From an uncultured Actinomycetes bacterium (GTDB taxonomy: Bacteria; Actinomycetota; Acidimicrobiia; Acidimicrobiales; Microtrichaceae), in contig CAJBIS010000483.1 of NCBI GenBank assembly GCA_903953195.1, forward strand, positions 1 to 10,587: a stretch of 10,587 nucleotides of DNA. Reading direction: 5' to 3'. Position numbers and translations under genes: made by a program. The notes beneath the pieces were generated by a model. That model searched no databases and had not been told where the DNA came from. It was given only the letters and a program-made list of their open reading frames with translations. Numbering within the stretch: position 1 is the stretch's first letter; every line of letters begins with the position of its first letter. Below, one piece after another: positions 1-6,540 of this stretch.

Positions 1-197
1 ACGAGCTCCATGAAGACGGTCTCGAACAGTGCTTCCTTGTCGGCGAAGTGGTGGTAGAGCGCACCTCGGGTCAGGTTGATCGACTCAACCAGGTCGGTCG
101 TCGACGTCGCCGCGTCCCCACGGCTGGTGAACGAGGCTCTCGCCGTCGCAATGATCGAGCGGCGCGTCTCCTCGGCTTCTGCTGCAGTTCGTCTCAC
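1..197 (-). CDS. TetR/AcrR-family transcriptional regulator, N-terminal part (partial)
   Basis: This is the DNA-binding end of a TetR-family repressor; 65 residues are present and the ligand-binding C-terminus lies beyond the left edge. A basic N-terminus and first helix (about residues 7-24) lead into a helix-turn-helix at about 31-51, ending in the family signature TRGALYHHFADKEALF at about 43-58. The GTG start at 197 is supported by GGAGG at 207-203, five bases upstream. The gene is divergent from the operon starting at 396, and the 198-bp gap carries a palindrome suited to a TetR dimer. The expected role is ligand-relieved repression of itself and of the operon; that is inferred from arrangement. 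The family call is secure and the ligand is unknown. Confidence 0.93.
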   Translation of the reverse strand, partial: MRRTAAEAEETRRSIIATARASFTSRGDAATSTTDLVESINLTRGALYHHFADKEALFETVFMEL

Positions 198-249
198 GTG
201 GCCCTCCGGAGGTCGAACGAGTGATCGCACCGAGTGGTGCAGTTACATG

Positions 250-264
250 CTTACTGTAGGTAAG
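250..264. promoter_or_regulatory. Candidate TetR operator over a symmetric -10 element
   Basis: A perfect inverted repeat CTTAC-TGTAG-GTAAG (5-bp arms, 5-bp spacer) lies 53 bp upstream of the tetR start. Inside it, TACTGTA (252-258) reads as TAnnnT on both strands: TACTGT on plus and TACAGT on minus. It could therefore hold -10 elements for both directions, which a bound repressor would block. No convincing -35 element is seen on either side. A plus transcript from here would have an untranslated leader of about 130 bases before the nitrilase start. The operator role is inferred from position and symmetry. Confidence 0.45.
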
Positions 265-383
265 TCATCGGTGCAAGCATTGACTGCTGGTCGCCGACCC
301 ACTGTCCCGAGTCGCCACGGTCCCATGTCGCCACGGTCGTCGCAAGGTAGCGCAGCGGCGTCCTGGACTCCGGACTCCCCGGT

Positions 384-389
384 TAGGGT
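384..389 (+). promoter_or_regulatory. -10 element TAGGGT for leaderless start of the nitrilase gene
   Basis: TAGGGT ends six bases before the GTG at 396, which places the expected transcription start on the start codon. The TAG inside it is an in-frame stop, so 396 is the first possible start in this frame. No ribosome-binding site is needed or clearly seen. The same spacing occurs before 5193, 7359 and 8202. Confidence 0.5.
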
Positions 390-395
390 CGCGGG

Positions 396-1172
396 GTGAG
401 CGTTCGGGTCGCCCTGGTGCAGTTGTCGTCGGAGCAGAGCGAGCCGCCGCCGGAGCGGCAGGAGCGAGCACTCGAACTGACCCGGACGGCCACGAGCGAC
501 GCCGAGCTGGTCGTGCTCCCCGAGCTGTGGCTCGCCGGGGCCTTCGACGTGGCGGGATCCGGAGCGCTCGCCGCGGCCCTCGACGGCGAGCTGGTCGACT
601 CGTTCCGCAAGGTGGCGCGCACGACGGCCACGTGGGTGCATCTCGGGTCCGTCGCCGAGCGGAACGGCGAGCACACCCACAACACCTCGGTCGTGGTGGG
701 CCCCGATGGCGGGGTGCGAGCCACCTACCGCAAGCGCCACCTGTTCGGTTTCGATGGCGGCGAACCCGAGGTGATGACCGCCGGCGACTCGTTCGAGGTG
801 CTCGACACCCCGCTCGGCCGGACCGGCCTCGCCACGTGCTACGACCTGCGCTTCCCCGAGCACTACCGCGCCCTGGTCGACGAGGGCGCGACCGCGTTCC
901 TGATGGCGTCGGGCTGGCCCGCCAGCCGCATCGAGCACTGGCGGGTCCTGCTCCGGGCCCGGGCGATCGAGGACCAGGCCTGGATGGTCGCGTGCAACGG
1001 TGTCGGCACGCAGTGCGGCGTCAGGCTGGGCGGGCGCTCGGCTGTCATCGACCCACTCGGCGAGGTCGTCGCCGAGGCCGGGGACGACGAGACCGTCCTC
1101 ACGGCCACGATCGAACCCGAGCGGGCCGAGGAGTGGCGCCGCGAGTTCCCGGCGCTCGGGGACCGCCGGTGA
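396..1172 (+). CDS. Carbon-nitrogen hydrolase (nitrilase superfamily)
   Basis: This 258-residue cytosolic hydrolase should cleave a non-peptide C-N bond, most likely an amide. The Glu-Lys-Cys triad is visible: E43 in VVLPELW, K113 in TYRKRHLFGF and C148 in LATCYDLRFPE. The length is normal for the single-domain amidase branch. The YRKxHLF and CYDLRFPE blocks and the C-terminal FPALGDRR resemble omega-amidase and deaminated-glutathione-amidase-like members more than true nitrilases. GTG at 396 is the first possible start, because an in-frame TAG lies at 384-386. It is the first gene of the plus-strand cluster, 55 bp before the DinB-like gene and divergent from tetR. The fold and triad are certain; the substrate is not. 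Confidence 0.93.
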   Translation: MSVRVALVQLSSEQSEPPPERQERALELTRTATSDAELVVLPELWLAGAFDVAGSGALAAALDGELVDSFRKVARTTATWVHLGSVAERNGEHTHNTSVVVGPDGGVRATYRKRHLFGFDGGEPEVMTAGDSFEVLDTPLGRTGLATCYDLRFPEHYRALVDEGATAFLMASGWPASRIEHWRVLLRARAIEDQAWMVACNGVGTQCGVRLGGRSAVIDPLGEVVAEAGDDETVLTATIEPERAEEWRREFPALGDRR

Positions 1173-1184
1173 ACGGCCGGCCGA

Positions 1185-1190
1185 TACCGT
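1185..1190 (+). promoter_or_regulatory. Possible internal promoter (-10 TACCGT) before the DinB-like gene
   Basis: TACCGT sits in CCGATACCGTCA (1181-1192). This matches 11 of 12 bases of CCGATACGGTCA at 5177-5188, the -10 region proposed for the SDR gene at 5193. Transcription would start near 1197, giving a leader of about 31 bases with GGGAG before the ATG at 1228. It may supplement read-through from the nitrilase gene. No -35 element is apparent. Confidence 0.35.
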
Positions 1191-1227
1191 CAGAGCACTC
1201 AGACCGACCAACCGACCGGGAGTACCG

Positions 1228-1794
1228 ATGGACCACCTGATTCTCGATTCGCTGCGTCGACGCATGCGAGCGATGCACTCGCTCTACTACGACGCCGTGG
1301 CGACGATGACCGTCGACCACGTGAACCACGTCGAACGCGACGGCGTCCTGCCGATCGCGTTCTCGCTGTTCCACTACACGAACATGGAGGACGCGACCTT
1401 CATGGTGCTCGCCGGCGAGGCCCCCATCTGGAACGACGAGTGGCAGGAGCGGGTCGGCATGGCGGTCAACGACCACGGCAAGGAGCGCACCGTGGCCGAG
1501 ATGATGGAGCAACGCATCACCGGGTACGACGCGTTCTGCGAGTACCAGCGCACCGTGTTCTCGCGGACCGAGGCGTGGCTCGAGACACTCGAGCTCGACC
1601 ACCTGAGCGAACTGATGGTGCCGCGCCCACTCCCCGACATGGTCGCCAACACCTACTCGGCGCGGGTGGCCGGTGAGGCGGGCATCACTCGGCTCGACGG
1701 GATCGAGTGCTGGATGTACCAGCACGGGCTGCGACACATGGGCGAGATCGAACTCGGTCGCGGGTTCGTCGGCCTCGGCGGGATGACGTCGTGA
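1228..1794 (+). CDS. DinB-like four-helix putative metalloenzyme
   Basis: This 188-residue, mostly helical, soluble protein has no signal peptide. It shows the spacing of histidines expected in the DinB/YfiT-type fold: H49 in the FSLFHYTNMED helix, and H166 and H170 in YQHGLRHMGEIELGRG, where HxxxH is followed by GEIE. In that superfamily three such histidines bind a divalent metal, and several members use thiol cofactors such as mycothiol or bacillithiol. Which reaction occurs here cannot be read from the sequence. The ATG at 1228 follows GGGAG at 1218-1222. The stop overlaps the next gene's GTG in a GTGA, so translation is probably coupled to the SDR gene. The family call rests on motif spacing and is moderately secure. 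Confidence 0.68.
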   Translation: MDHLILDSLRRRMRAMHSLYYDAVATMTVDHVNHVERDGVLPIAFSLFHYTNMEDATFMVLAGEAPIWNDEWQERVGMAVNDHGKERTVAEMMEQRITGYDAFCEYQRTVFSRTEAWLETLELDHLSELMVPRPLPDMVANTYSARVAGEAGITRLDGIECWMYQHGLRHMGEIELGRGFVGLGGMTS

Positions 1795-2549
1795 GTGCCG
1801 AACCGACCGACCGCCGACGCGTGGCACTGATCCACAGCGGACTCGGCTACGTCGGCCCGTCGCTCGCCCGGCTGCTCGCGGACCGGGGCCATGACCTGGT
1901 CATCGCCGACCCCGCCGACGGACTCGTCGAGGACCTCGAGGCTCGCGGTGCGGCCGTCGAGGTGGTGACCGACGCGTCGAACCCGTCGCGCGAGGGTGCC
2001 ACCGACTCGCTCGTGGCCGCTGCACTCGACCGGTTCGGGCGTCTCGATGCCGCGTCGGCGTTCTCGGGCCAGATCGTCGTCGGCCGCTTCGTCGAGGACG
2101 CCACCATCGAGGACTTCCAGCGCGTCGTGACCGGATGCATGGAGGGTCCGTTCCGGTTCCTGAAGTCCGTGGTGCCCGCCATGCAGGCCAACGACGACGG
2201 CGGACAGGTCCTCGTGATCACCAGCGCCACGGCGAACCGAGCGACCAAGGGCGCGTCGCTCTACTCGATGGCCCGAGCGGGCGCGACGCACCTCGTGCGC
2301 AACGTCGCCGCCGAGGTCGCCGCCACCAACGTGCAGGTGAACGCCGTCGGCACGAACTTCATGGACTTCCCCGAGTTCCTCGCAGCGACAGGCGCCACCG
2401 ACCCCGCGGTGCGCGCCGCGATCGAGTCGCGCGTCCCGATGCAGCGGCTCGGCACGATGGACGAGTTCGCCGCCATGTGCGCGGTGTTCCTCGACGGCAC
2501 CAGCCGGTTCACCACCGGGCAGTTCGTGTCGTACGCGGGCGGCTGGTGA
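1791..2549 (+). CDS. Divergent SDR-family protein with degenerate catalytic motifs
   Basis: This 252-residue protein has the Rossmann layout of classical short-chain dehydrogenases: beta1 VALIHSG, D40 after beta2, VLVITSATAN with S145, and a C-terminal FTTGQFVSYAGGW. The key motifs are altered. The glycine loop SGLGYVG is one residue shorter than TGxxxGxG. NNAG is replaced by SAFSG. The YxxxK motif is Y158-SMA-R162. The residue aligned with the helix-4 Asn appears to be C116. It may be a redox enzyme with changed cofactor use, or a non-catalytic partner. The start is GTG 1791 in a 4-base GTGA overlap with the DinB-like gene; its own stop overlaps the oxidase start the same way. The SDR fold is secure and the activity is doubtful. 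Confidence 0.88.
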   Translation: MSAEPTDRRRVALIHSGLGYVGPSLARLLADRGHDLVIADPADGLVEDLEARGAAVEVVTDASNPSREGATDSLVAAALDRFGRLDAASAFSGQIVVGRFVEDATIEDFQRVVTGCMEGPFRFLKSVVPAMQANDDGGQVLVITSATANRATKGASLYSMARAGATHLVRNVAAEVAATNVQVNAVGTNFMDFPEFLAATGATDPAVRAAIESRVPMQRLGTMDEFAAMCAVFLDGTSRFTTGQFVSYAGGW

Positions 2550-3688
2550 GCGCGGAGCCTTCTCGCGCTCCCGGCGCCGTCGACGTCGGGACGGTGCACT
2601 CCGTCGACGAGTTCGAGGCGCTGGCCCGGGACCGTCTGAGCGAGATGGCGTACGGCTACTTCGTCGGCGGCGCCGGCGACGAACGCACCGTGCGTGCCAA
2701 CGTCGCAGCATGGGACGAGCACGACATCTGGACCCGCGCCCTCGTCGATGTGAGCGCCCGGACCACGGCGACGCAACTCCTCGGACTCGACCTGCCCACG
2801 CCGCTGCTGGTCGCGCCGACCGCGCTGCACCAGCTGGCGCACCCCGACGGCGAACTCGCGACGATCCGGGCGTGCAACGCCGCCGGCGTGCCGATGGTCG
2901 TGAGTTCGATCGCGTCGACCCGACTCGAGGACATCTGTGCCCAGGCCACCGTGCCCGTGCTGTTGCAGCTCTACATCGGCGCCGACCGTGGCTTCACCCG
3001 CGAGTTCCTGCAGCGGGCCGAGGCGGCCGGCTGCGCTGCGGTCGAACTGACCGTCGACACACCGATCTGGGGCACCCGACGCCGCGAGGCCGTCACCGGC
3101 TTCCACCTGCCTGACGGCGTCGACGTCGTGAACCTGCGCCACGAGACCGGCGGCGAACGCGCCGCCGTCAGCGGGAACCCGTCGGCCGGCGGGAGCATCG
3201 GGGAGGTGCTCGGCTGGACCATCTCGTCGAACCTGACCTGGGCCGACCTCGAGTGGCTGTGTTCGACGACGGCACTCCCCGTTCTGCCCAAGGGCATCTG
3301 CCGACCCGACGACGCCCGACGCGCCGTCGACGCCGGAGCCAGCGGCATCGTCGTGAGCAACCACGGCGGTCGCCAGTTGGATGGGGCGCCACCGACGGCG
3401 CGGTCACTCCCCCGCGTCGTGGATGCCGTCGGCGACGCCGTCCCCGTCGTCGTGGACGGCGGGATCCGCCGGGGCACCGACGTGCTCCGCGCCCTCGCAC
3501 TGGGGGCGCGCGCCGTCCAGGTGGGGCGACCCGTGCTGTGGGGGCTCGGCGCAGCCGGTGACGCCGGAGTGCACCGGGTCCTCGAACTGCTCGTGACCGA
3601 GTTCGACCAGGCCATGGCGCTCAGCGGCTGCGCAGCCGTGGACGACATCACTGCGGACCTGCTCACGGGGGACCACACGAATCGATGA
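2546..3688 (+). CDS. FMN-dependent alpha-hydroxy-acid oxidase/dehydrogenase
   Basis: This 380-residue TIM-barrel flavoenzyme of the glycolate oxidase/LldD family oxidises an alpha-hydroxy acid to the keto acid. Compared with plant glycolate oxidase from memory, the active site is present: Y38 (Y24), Y143 in LLQLYIGADR (Y129), K249 in LPKGI (K230), catalytic H273 and R276 in SNHGGRQLDG (H254, R257), and the FMN-phosphate region DGGIRRG followed by GRP. Arginines in TRRRE follow the VDTP strand. The residue at the W108 position is I122 in SSIAST, so the substrate pocket differs. The start is GTG 2546, overlapping the SDR stop (GTGA); both proteins begin MSAEP. The gene's last 26 bases overlap the end of the convergent DUF222 gene. 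The family is secure; the substrate is unknown. Confidence 0.95.
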   Translation: MSAEPSRAPGAVDVGTVHSVDEFEALARDRLSEMAYGYFVGGAGDERTVRANVAAWDEHDIWTRALVDVSARTTATQLLGLDLPTPLLVAPTALHQLAHPDGELATIRACNAAGVPMVVSSIASTRLEDICAQATVPVLLQLYIGADRGFTREFLQRAEAAGCAAVELTVDTPIWGTRRREAVTGFHLPDGVDVVNLRHETGGERAAVSGNPSAGGSIGEVLGWTISSNLTWADLEWLCSTTALPVLPKGICRPDDARRAVDAGASGIVVSNHGGRQLDGAPPTARSLPRVVDAVGDAVPVVVDGGIRRGTDVLRALALGARAVQVGRPVLWGLGAAGDAGVHRVLELLVTEFDQAMALSGCAAVDDITADLLTGDHTNR

Positions 3689-5087
3689 CCCCGTGCCGCT
3701 GGGTCTGCAGCGGACGCCCCCGGGGTGTGACGATGCGGAATCGCTGACCGCCGGTGTGCACCATCGACCATCCGGTCCGGTGCACGACACCGTGATGATG
3801 GCGACACATCATCGCCAGATTGACCAGATCGGTTGCGCCACCGTCGGCGACGCGCACCACGTGGTGGATGTCGCACCAGTTGGGAACGGCGTCGCAACCC
3901 GGGAACACGCACCCGCCATCACGGGCAGTGACCGCGCGCCGTTGGTCAGGCGTTGCGAACCGAACCGCTCGTCCGAGGTCGAGCGGGACGCCGAGCGAGT
4001 CGACGACGAGTGCCCGGACCACCGGATCGCACAGCATCACATCGGCGGCAGCGCCCCGCAGGAGCCCGGTTCCCGCCGGGATCGACGCGCCCGCCCGGGA
4101 ACCCAACGCAGGATGGTCGACCGGGATCGTGATCGTGGCCTCGACCACGGGGCCACGGGACGGCTCGACGCCGGCACCGCGACGGATCAGGTCGATGAGT
4201 GCATCGGCCCGGAGCTGCGCCCGGGTCGGCCGGGGCAGATCCGGCGTCGACTGCGCATCACGCGCCGCACGGCGGGCCAGTCGGTTGGTGTGCAATTCGA
4301 GCAGATGCTCGAACGCGGCGGCGTCCGAGCCGAGCATCAGCCCCGACAGGTGCAGCACCCCGTCGAGCCCCCAGCCCCACGTGACGCTGCGGCGTTCCGG
4401 TGACGGGTCGTGACCACCATCGGCATCGGCCAGGTCGACGAGCGCCCGGACGTGACGGGCCCAGACCTCGAACCGCATCCGAGTGGCGAGGTCCACGAGC
4501 TCGGCCTGCGCGCCGACGACGACGTCCCGCACTCGTGAGTTGGCGGCGTCCACGAGCACCCGGGCGTGTTCGAACGTGATGCGGCCGTCGACGAGCGCGT
4601 CAGCGACGACACCGAGCAGCCGGAGGCGCCGACCGACCCGCACCCGCCTCGCGGCGTCACGTCGCTCGACGTGGAATTCCGCAGCGATCCACGTGTGCGT
4701 CCGGAACCCGAACCGCTCATCGCACGTGCCCCGGCCATCGAGCTCGGCCACCAGTTCGGCCGAGGCGGCATCGAGCGCGCGCCGGGCGGCCTCGACGGCA
4801 GCAAACCGCTCGAGCAGCTCGTCATCGCCCCCCGACGTCGCGTCCCAGCGCGCCACGCCGCGCGCCTCGACCACCAGCGCTCCGAGCTCACCGAAGCCAC
4901 CGTCCGACAACGCGGCCACGGCACCCCCGCCGACTGAACCGTCATCACAACGACCCGCCGTTCGAGACCCCCGCCGCCGCTCGTCGCGACGGTCGCTCGT
5001 GGCGTCGCCCGCCGGCACGCCGCGGGCCGGCGCGACATCACCGTGGACTCGCGGGACCGGCGATCGCGCACCGTCGTGGTCGAACAT
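3663..5087 (-). CDS. DUF222 / HNH endonuclease domain protein (13E12-like)
   Basis: From ATG 5087 this is 474 residues. A Gly/Arg/Asp-rich N-terminus (1-60) leads into a helical DUF222-type region (about 65-370) and a C-terminal HNH module at about 383-437. That module has paired cysteines (CVFPGC, 393-398), CDIHH (405-409), N423 and CRHHHGVVH (428-436). Such proteins are abundant and multicopy in actinobacteria, resemble the mycobacterial 13E12 family, and are presumed DNA nucleases of unknown purpose. I chose 5087 because TACGAT lies 7 bases upstream, the leaderless layout. A GTG at 5144 with GAGGTGAT directly upstream would add 19 residues and is the alternative. The 3' end overlaps the convergent oxidase gene by 26 bases. 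Confidence 0.9.
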   Translation of the reverse strand: MFDHDGARSPVPRVHGDVAPARGVPAGDATSDRRDERRRGSRTAGRCDDGSVGGGAVAALSDGGFGELGALVVEARGVARWDATSGGDDELLERFAAVEAARRALDAASAELVAELDGRGTCDERFGFRTHTWIAAEFHVERRDAARRVRVGRRLRLLGVVADALVDGRITFEHARVLVDAANSRVRDVVVGAQAELVDLATRMRFEVWARHVRALVDLADADGGHDPSPERRSVTWGWGLDGVLHLSGLMLGSDAAAFEHLLELHTNRLARRAARDAQSTPDLPRPTRAQLRADALIDLIRRGAGVEPSRGPVVEATITIPVDHPALGSRAGASIPAGTGLLRGAAADVMLCDPVVRALVVDSLGVPLDLGRAVRFATPDQRRAVTARDGGCVFPGCDAVPNWCDIHHVVRVADGGATDLVNLAMMCRHHHGVVHRTGWSMVHTGGQRFRIVTPRGRPLQTQRHGVIDSCGPP

Positions 5088-5094
5088 GAGTTCG

Positions 5095-5100
5095 ATCGTA
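5095..5100 (-). promoter_or_regulatory. -10 element TACGAT for the DUF222/HNH gene
   Basis: On the minus strand TACGAT is followed by CGAACTC (7 bases) and then ATG at 5087. This fits a leaderless or nearly leaderless transcript and favours the shorter start. It lies in the gap shared with the divergent SDR gene. No -35 element is apparent. Confidence 0.4.
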
Positions 5101-5180
5101 GGAACCCCCTGTGACAGCGCCCGCGCCGAGAGCTCGACGCGCACATCACCTCACCACGCCTCACCGAATGCACGAACCGA

Positions 5181-5186
5181 TACGGT
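5181..5186 (+). promoter_or_regulatory. -10 element TACGGT for leaderless SDR gene
   Basis: TACGGT ends six bases before the ATG at 5193. It sits within CCGATACGGTCA (5177-5188), which recurs with one mismatch at 1181-1192. No Shine-Dalgarno sequence precedes the ATG, in keeping with a transcript that begins at the start codon. Confidence 0.55.
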
Positions 5187-5192
5187 CACCGC

Positions 5193-6035
5193 ATGAGCAC
5201 AGGCATCGCCGACAAGGTCGCACTCGTCACCGGCGCGGCGCGTCCCCGCTCCATCGGCCGGGCGACCGCTCTGCGGCTCGCTCAGGAGGGCGCGCACGTC
5301 GCGGCGCTCGACATCGCCCAGCCGTACGCCGACTTCCCCGGCCACGGTGTCGCCGGCACCGACGACCTGGAGTCGCTCGTCGACGAACTCGAGGCACTCG
5401 GGGTGCGAGCGATCGGACTGCAGGCCGACGTCACCGATGAGCACGCCGTCGGACAGGCCGTCGAAACGGTGTGCCGCGAGCTCGGACCGGTGCACCTGCT
5501 CGCCAACGTGGCGGGCGGCTCGGGCGCCGGCTTCGGGGCCGCGCCGCTCCTCGACGTACCCCGGGCCGAGTTCGACAAGGTGCTCGAGGTGAACCTCACC
5601 GGCACGTTCCTCGCGTCGCGGGCCTGCGCGTCACGCATGATCGAGCACGGTGAGGGCGGTCGCATCGTCAACGTGTCGTCGCAGGCCGGCAAGATCGGCT
5701 GGCCGCTGCTCGGCGCATACTCGGCGGCGAAGGCGGCGGTGATCGGACTCACCCAGGTGATGGCCAAGGAGTGGGCGGCGTCGGGTATCACCGTGAACGC
5801 CATCTGCCCCGGCACGGTCGACACGGACCTGCTGAACCCGGGCAACCTCTTCGTCGATCTGATGGACGCGTCGCAGGCGGGCGGGTTCGCCGGCTGGGTG
5901 GAACGCGAGATTCCACTGGGCCGCCTCCAGGAACCCGCCGAGGCCGCGGCCGCCATCGCGTTCCTGTGCTCCGACGACGCCGCCTACATCACCGGCGAGT
6001 CGATCAACGTGTCCGGTGGCCAGATGATGGCGTGA
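5193..6035 (+). CDS. Classical SDR-family NAD(P)-dependent oxidoreductase
   Basis: This 280-residue cytosolic alcohol/ketone dehydrogenase has a full set of classical SDR motifs: the nucleotide loop TGAARPRSIG (13-22, with TG-x6-IG spacing), D40 after beta2 (suggesting NAD rather than NADP), NVAG at 105-108, N134 in VNLTGTF, S162/S163, the YSAAK catalytic pair Y176/K180, PG at 207-208, and the C-terminal ITGESINVSGGQ. An insertion of about 20 residues after D40 (QPYADFPGHGV and onward) recalls the extended beta2 region of mycofactocin-associated SDRs. No mycofactocin genes are in the window, so that link is only a possibility. The ATG at 5193 is supported by the -10 at fixed spacing. The last 32 bases overlap the convergent Nudix gene. 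The substrate is unknown. Confidence 0.93.
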   Translation: MSTGIADKVALVTGAARPRSIGRATALRLAQEGAHVAALDIAQPYADFPGHGVAGTDDLESLVDELEALGVRAIGLQADVTDEHAVGQAVETVCRELGPVHLLANVAGGSGAGFGAAPLLDVPRAEFDKVLEVNLTGTFLASRACASRMIEHGEGGRIVNVSSQAGKIGWPLLGAYSAAKAAVIGLTQVMAKEWAASGITVNAICPGTVDTDLLNPGNLFVDLMDASQAGGFAGWVEREIPLGRLQEPAEAAAAIAFLCSDDAAYITGESINVSGGQMMA

Positions 6036-6531
6036 CGTCGGCGCCGCTCACATCGAGCGCGCCGACCCGCTGCAGGGCGGCGAGTGCCGCCGCCGTCTCG
6101 GGCTGGAGCGGCGGAAGCTCCGACAGGTCGAACCACGCCACGTGCGTGATCTCGGGCGACGTCGGCCGCACATCGTCGAGCGCCGCCATCGGTGCGGGCC
6201 GCACGAGGAACACCACGTCGACGCGGTGCGGCACCGGTTCGACCACGACGACCGGTTCGCCGACGATCTCGACGTCGAGCCCGACCTCCTCCTTCGTCTC
6301 CCGCACCGCGGCCTCGGCCGGCGGTTCGTGCCGCTTGGCCAACCCACCGGGCGTCCCCCACCGACCCCAGTACGAGTGGCGCACCAGTAGGACCGCGCCG
6401 TCGTGGCGTCGCACGATGCAGATCGAGCCGACGGTGTACTTCGGCGTGCCGGCCCGCACCAGCACACGGCGGAGCCGCCTCGGCAGGCGGCGGTAGACCG
6501 CGAGCAGGATCCGGTACAGCTGGTCCTTCAC
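6004..6531 (-). CDS. Nudix hydrolase
   Basis: This 175-residue protein hydrolyses a nucleoside-diphosphate-linked compound, using divalent metal held by the Nudix box. The box is complete at 63-85: G63-x5-E69-x7-R77-E-T-K-E81-E82-V-G-L. It is preceded by the usual strand and SYWGRWGTPGG loop. A basic N-terminus (about 1-30, many Arg and Leu) comes before the domain and is not part of the core. The start is GTG 6531. AGGAG upstream overlaps the TAG stop of the phosphatase gene, and only 9 bases separate the two, so they are co-transcribed. The gene's end overlaps the convergent SDR gene by 32 bases. The exact substrate is not predictable. Confidence 0.94.
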   Translation of the reverse strand: MKDQLYRILLAVYRRLPRRLRRVLVRAGTPKYTVGSICIVRRHDGAVLLVRHSYWGRWGTPGGLAKRHEPPAEAAVRETKEEVGLDVEIVGEPVVVVEPVPHRVDVVFLVRPAPMAALDDVRPTSPEITHVAWFDLSELPPLQPETAAALAALQRVGALDVSGADVTPSSGHRTR

Positions 6532-6540
6532 CGAGAACTC

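Noticed and set aside
227..240. Palindrome GCACC-GAGT-GGTGC between tetR and the operon
   Set aside because: Perfect but short and GC-rich. It lies between the candidate operator and the tetR Shine-Dalgarno site, with no overlap with a -10 and no second copy, so it is likely chance or a minor leader hairpin.
243..1265. Long open frame on the minus strand opposite the nitrilase gene
   Set aside because: It mirrors a gene with a full catalytic triad, has low-complexity Arg/Gly/His composition and matches no family; this is usual in high-GC DNA.
1202..1815. CCGACC/ACCGACC repeats before the DinB-like gene and at the start of the divergent SDR gene
   Set aside because: Short, GC-rich and partly coding; not regular enough to be a repeat array.
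2261..3364. Long minus-strand open frame opposite the SDR and oxidase genes
   Set aside because: The plus strand encodes a clear FMN oxidase; the minus product is compositionally odd and spans two real genes.
5088..5144. N-terminal extension of the DUF222 protein from GTG 5144
   Set aside because: GAGGTGAT lies directly before it, but no -10-like element precedes it. The TACGAT-7-ATG layout at 5087 fits the pattern of the other genes better. It is kept as an alternative in the gene entry.
3693..5196. Several plus-strand open frames opposite the DUF222/HNH gene
   Set aside because: They are Arg/Ser/Pro-rich shadows of a gene with a recognisable HNH module on the minus strand.
396..6035. Mycofactocin cluster (two SDRs plus an LldD-like enzyme)
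   Set aside because: No mftA peptide, mftB, radical-SAM mftC or other marker genes are in the window; SDR and LldD homologues alone are too common.
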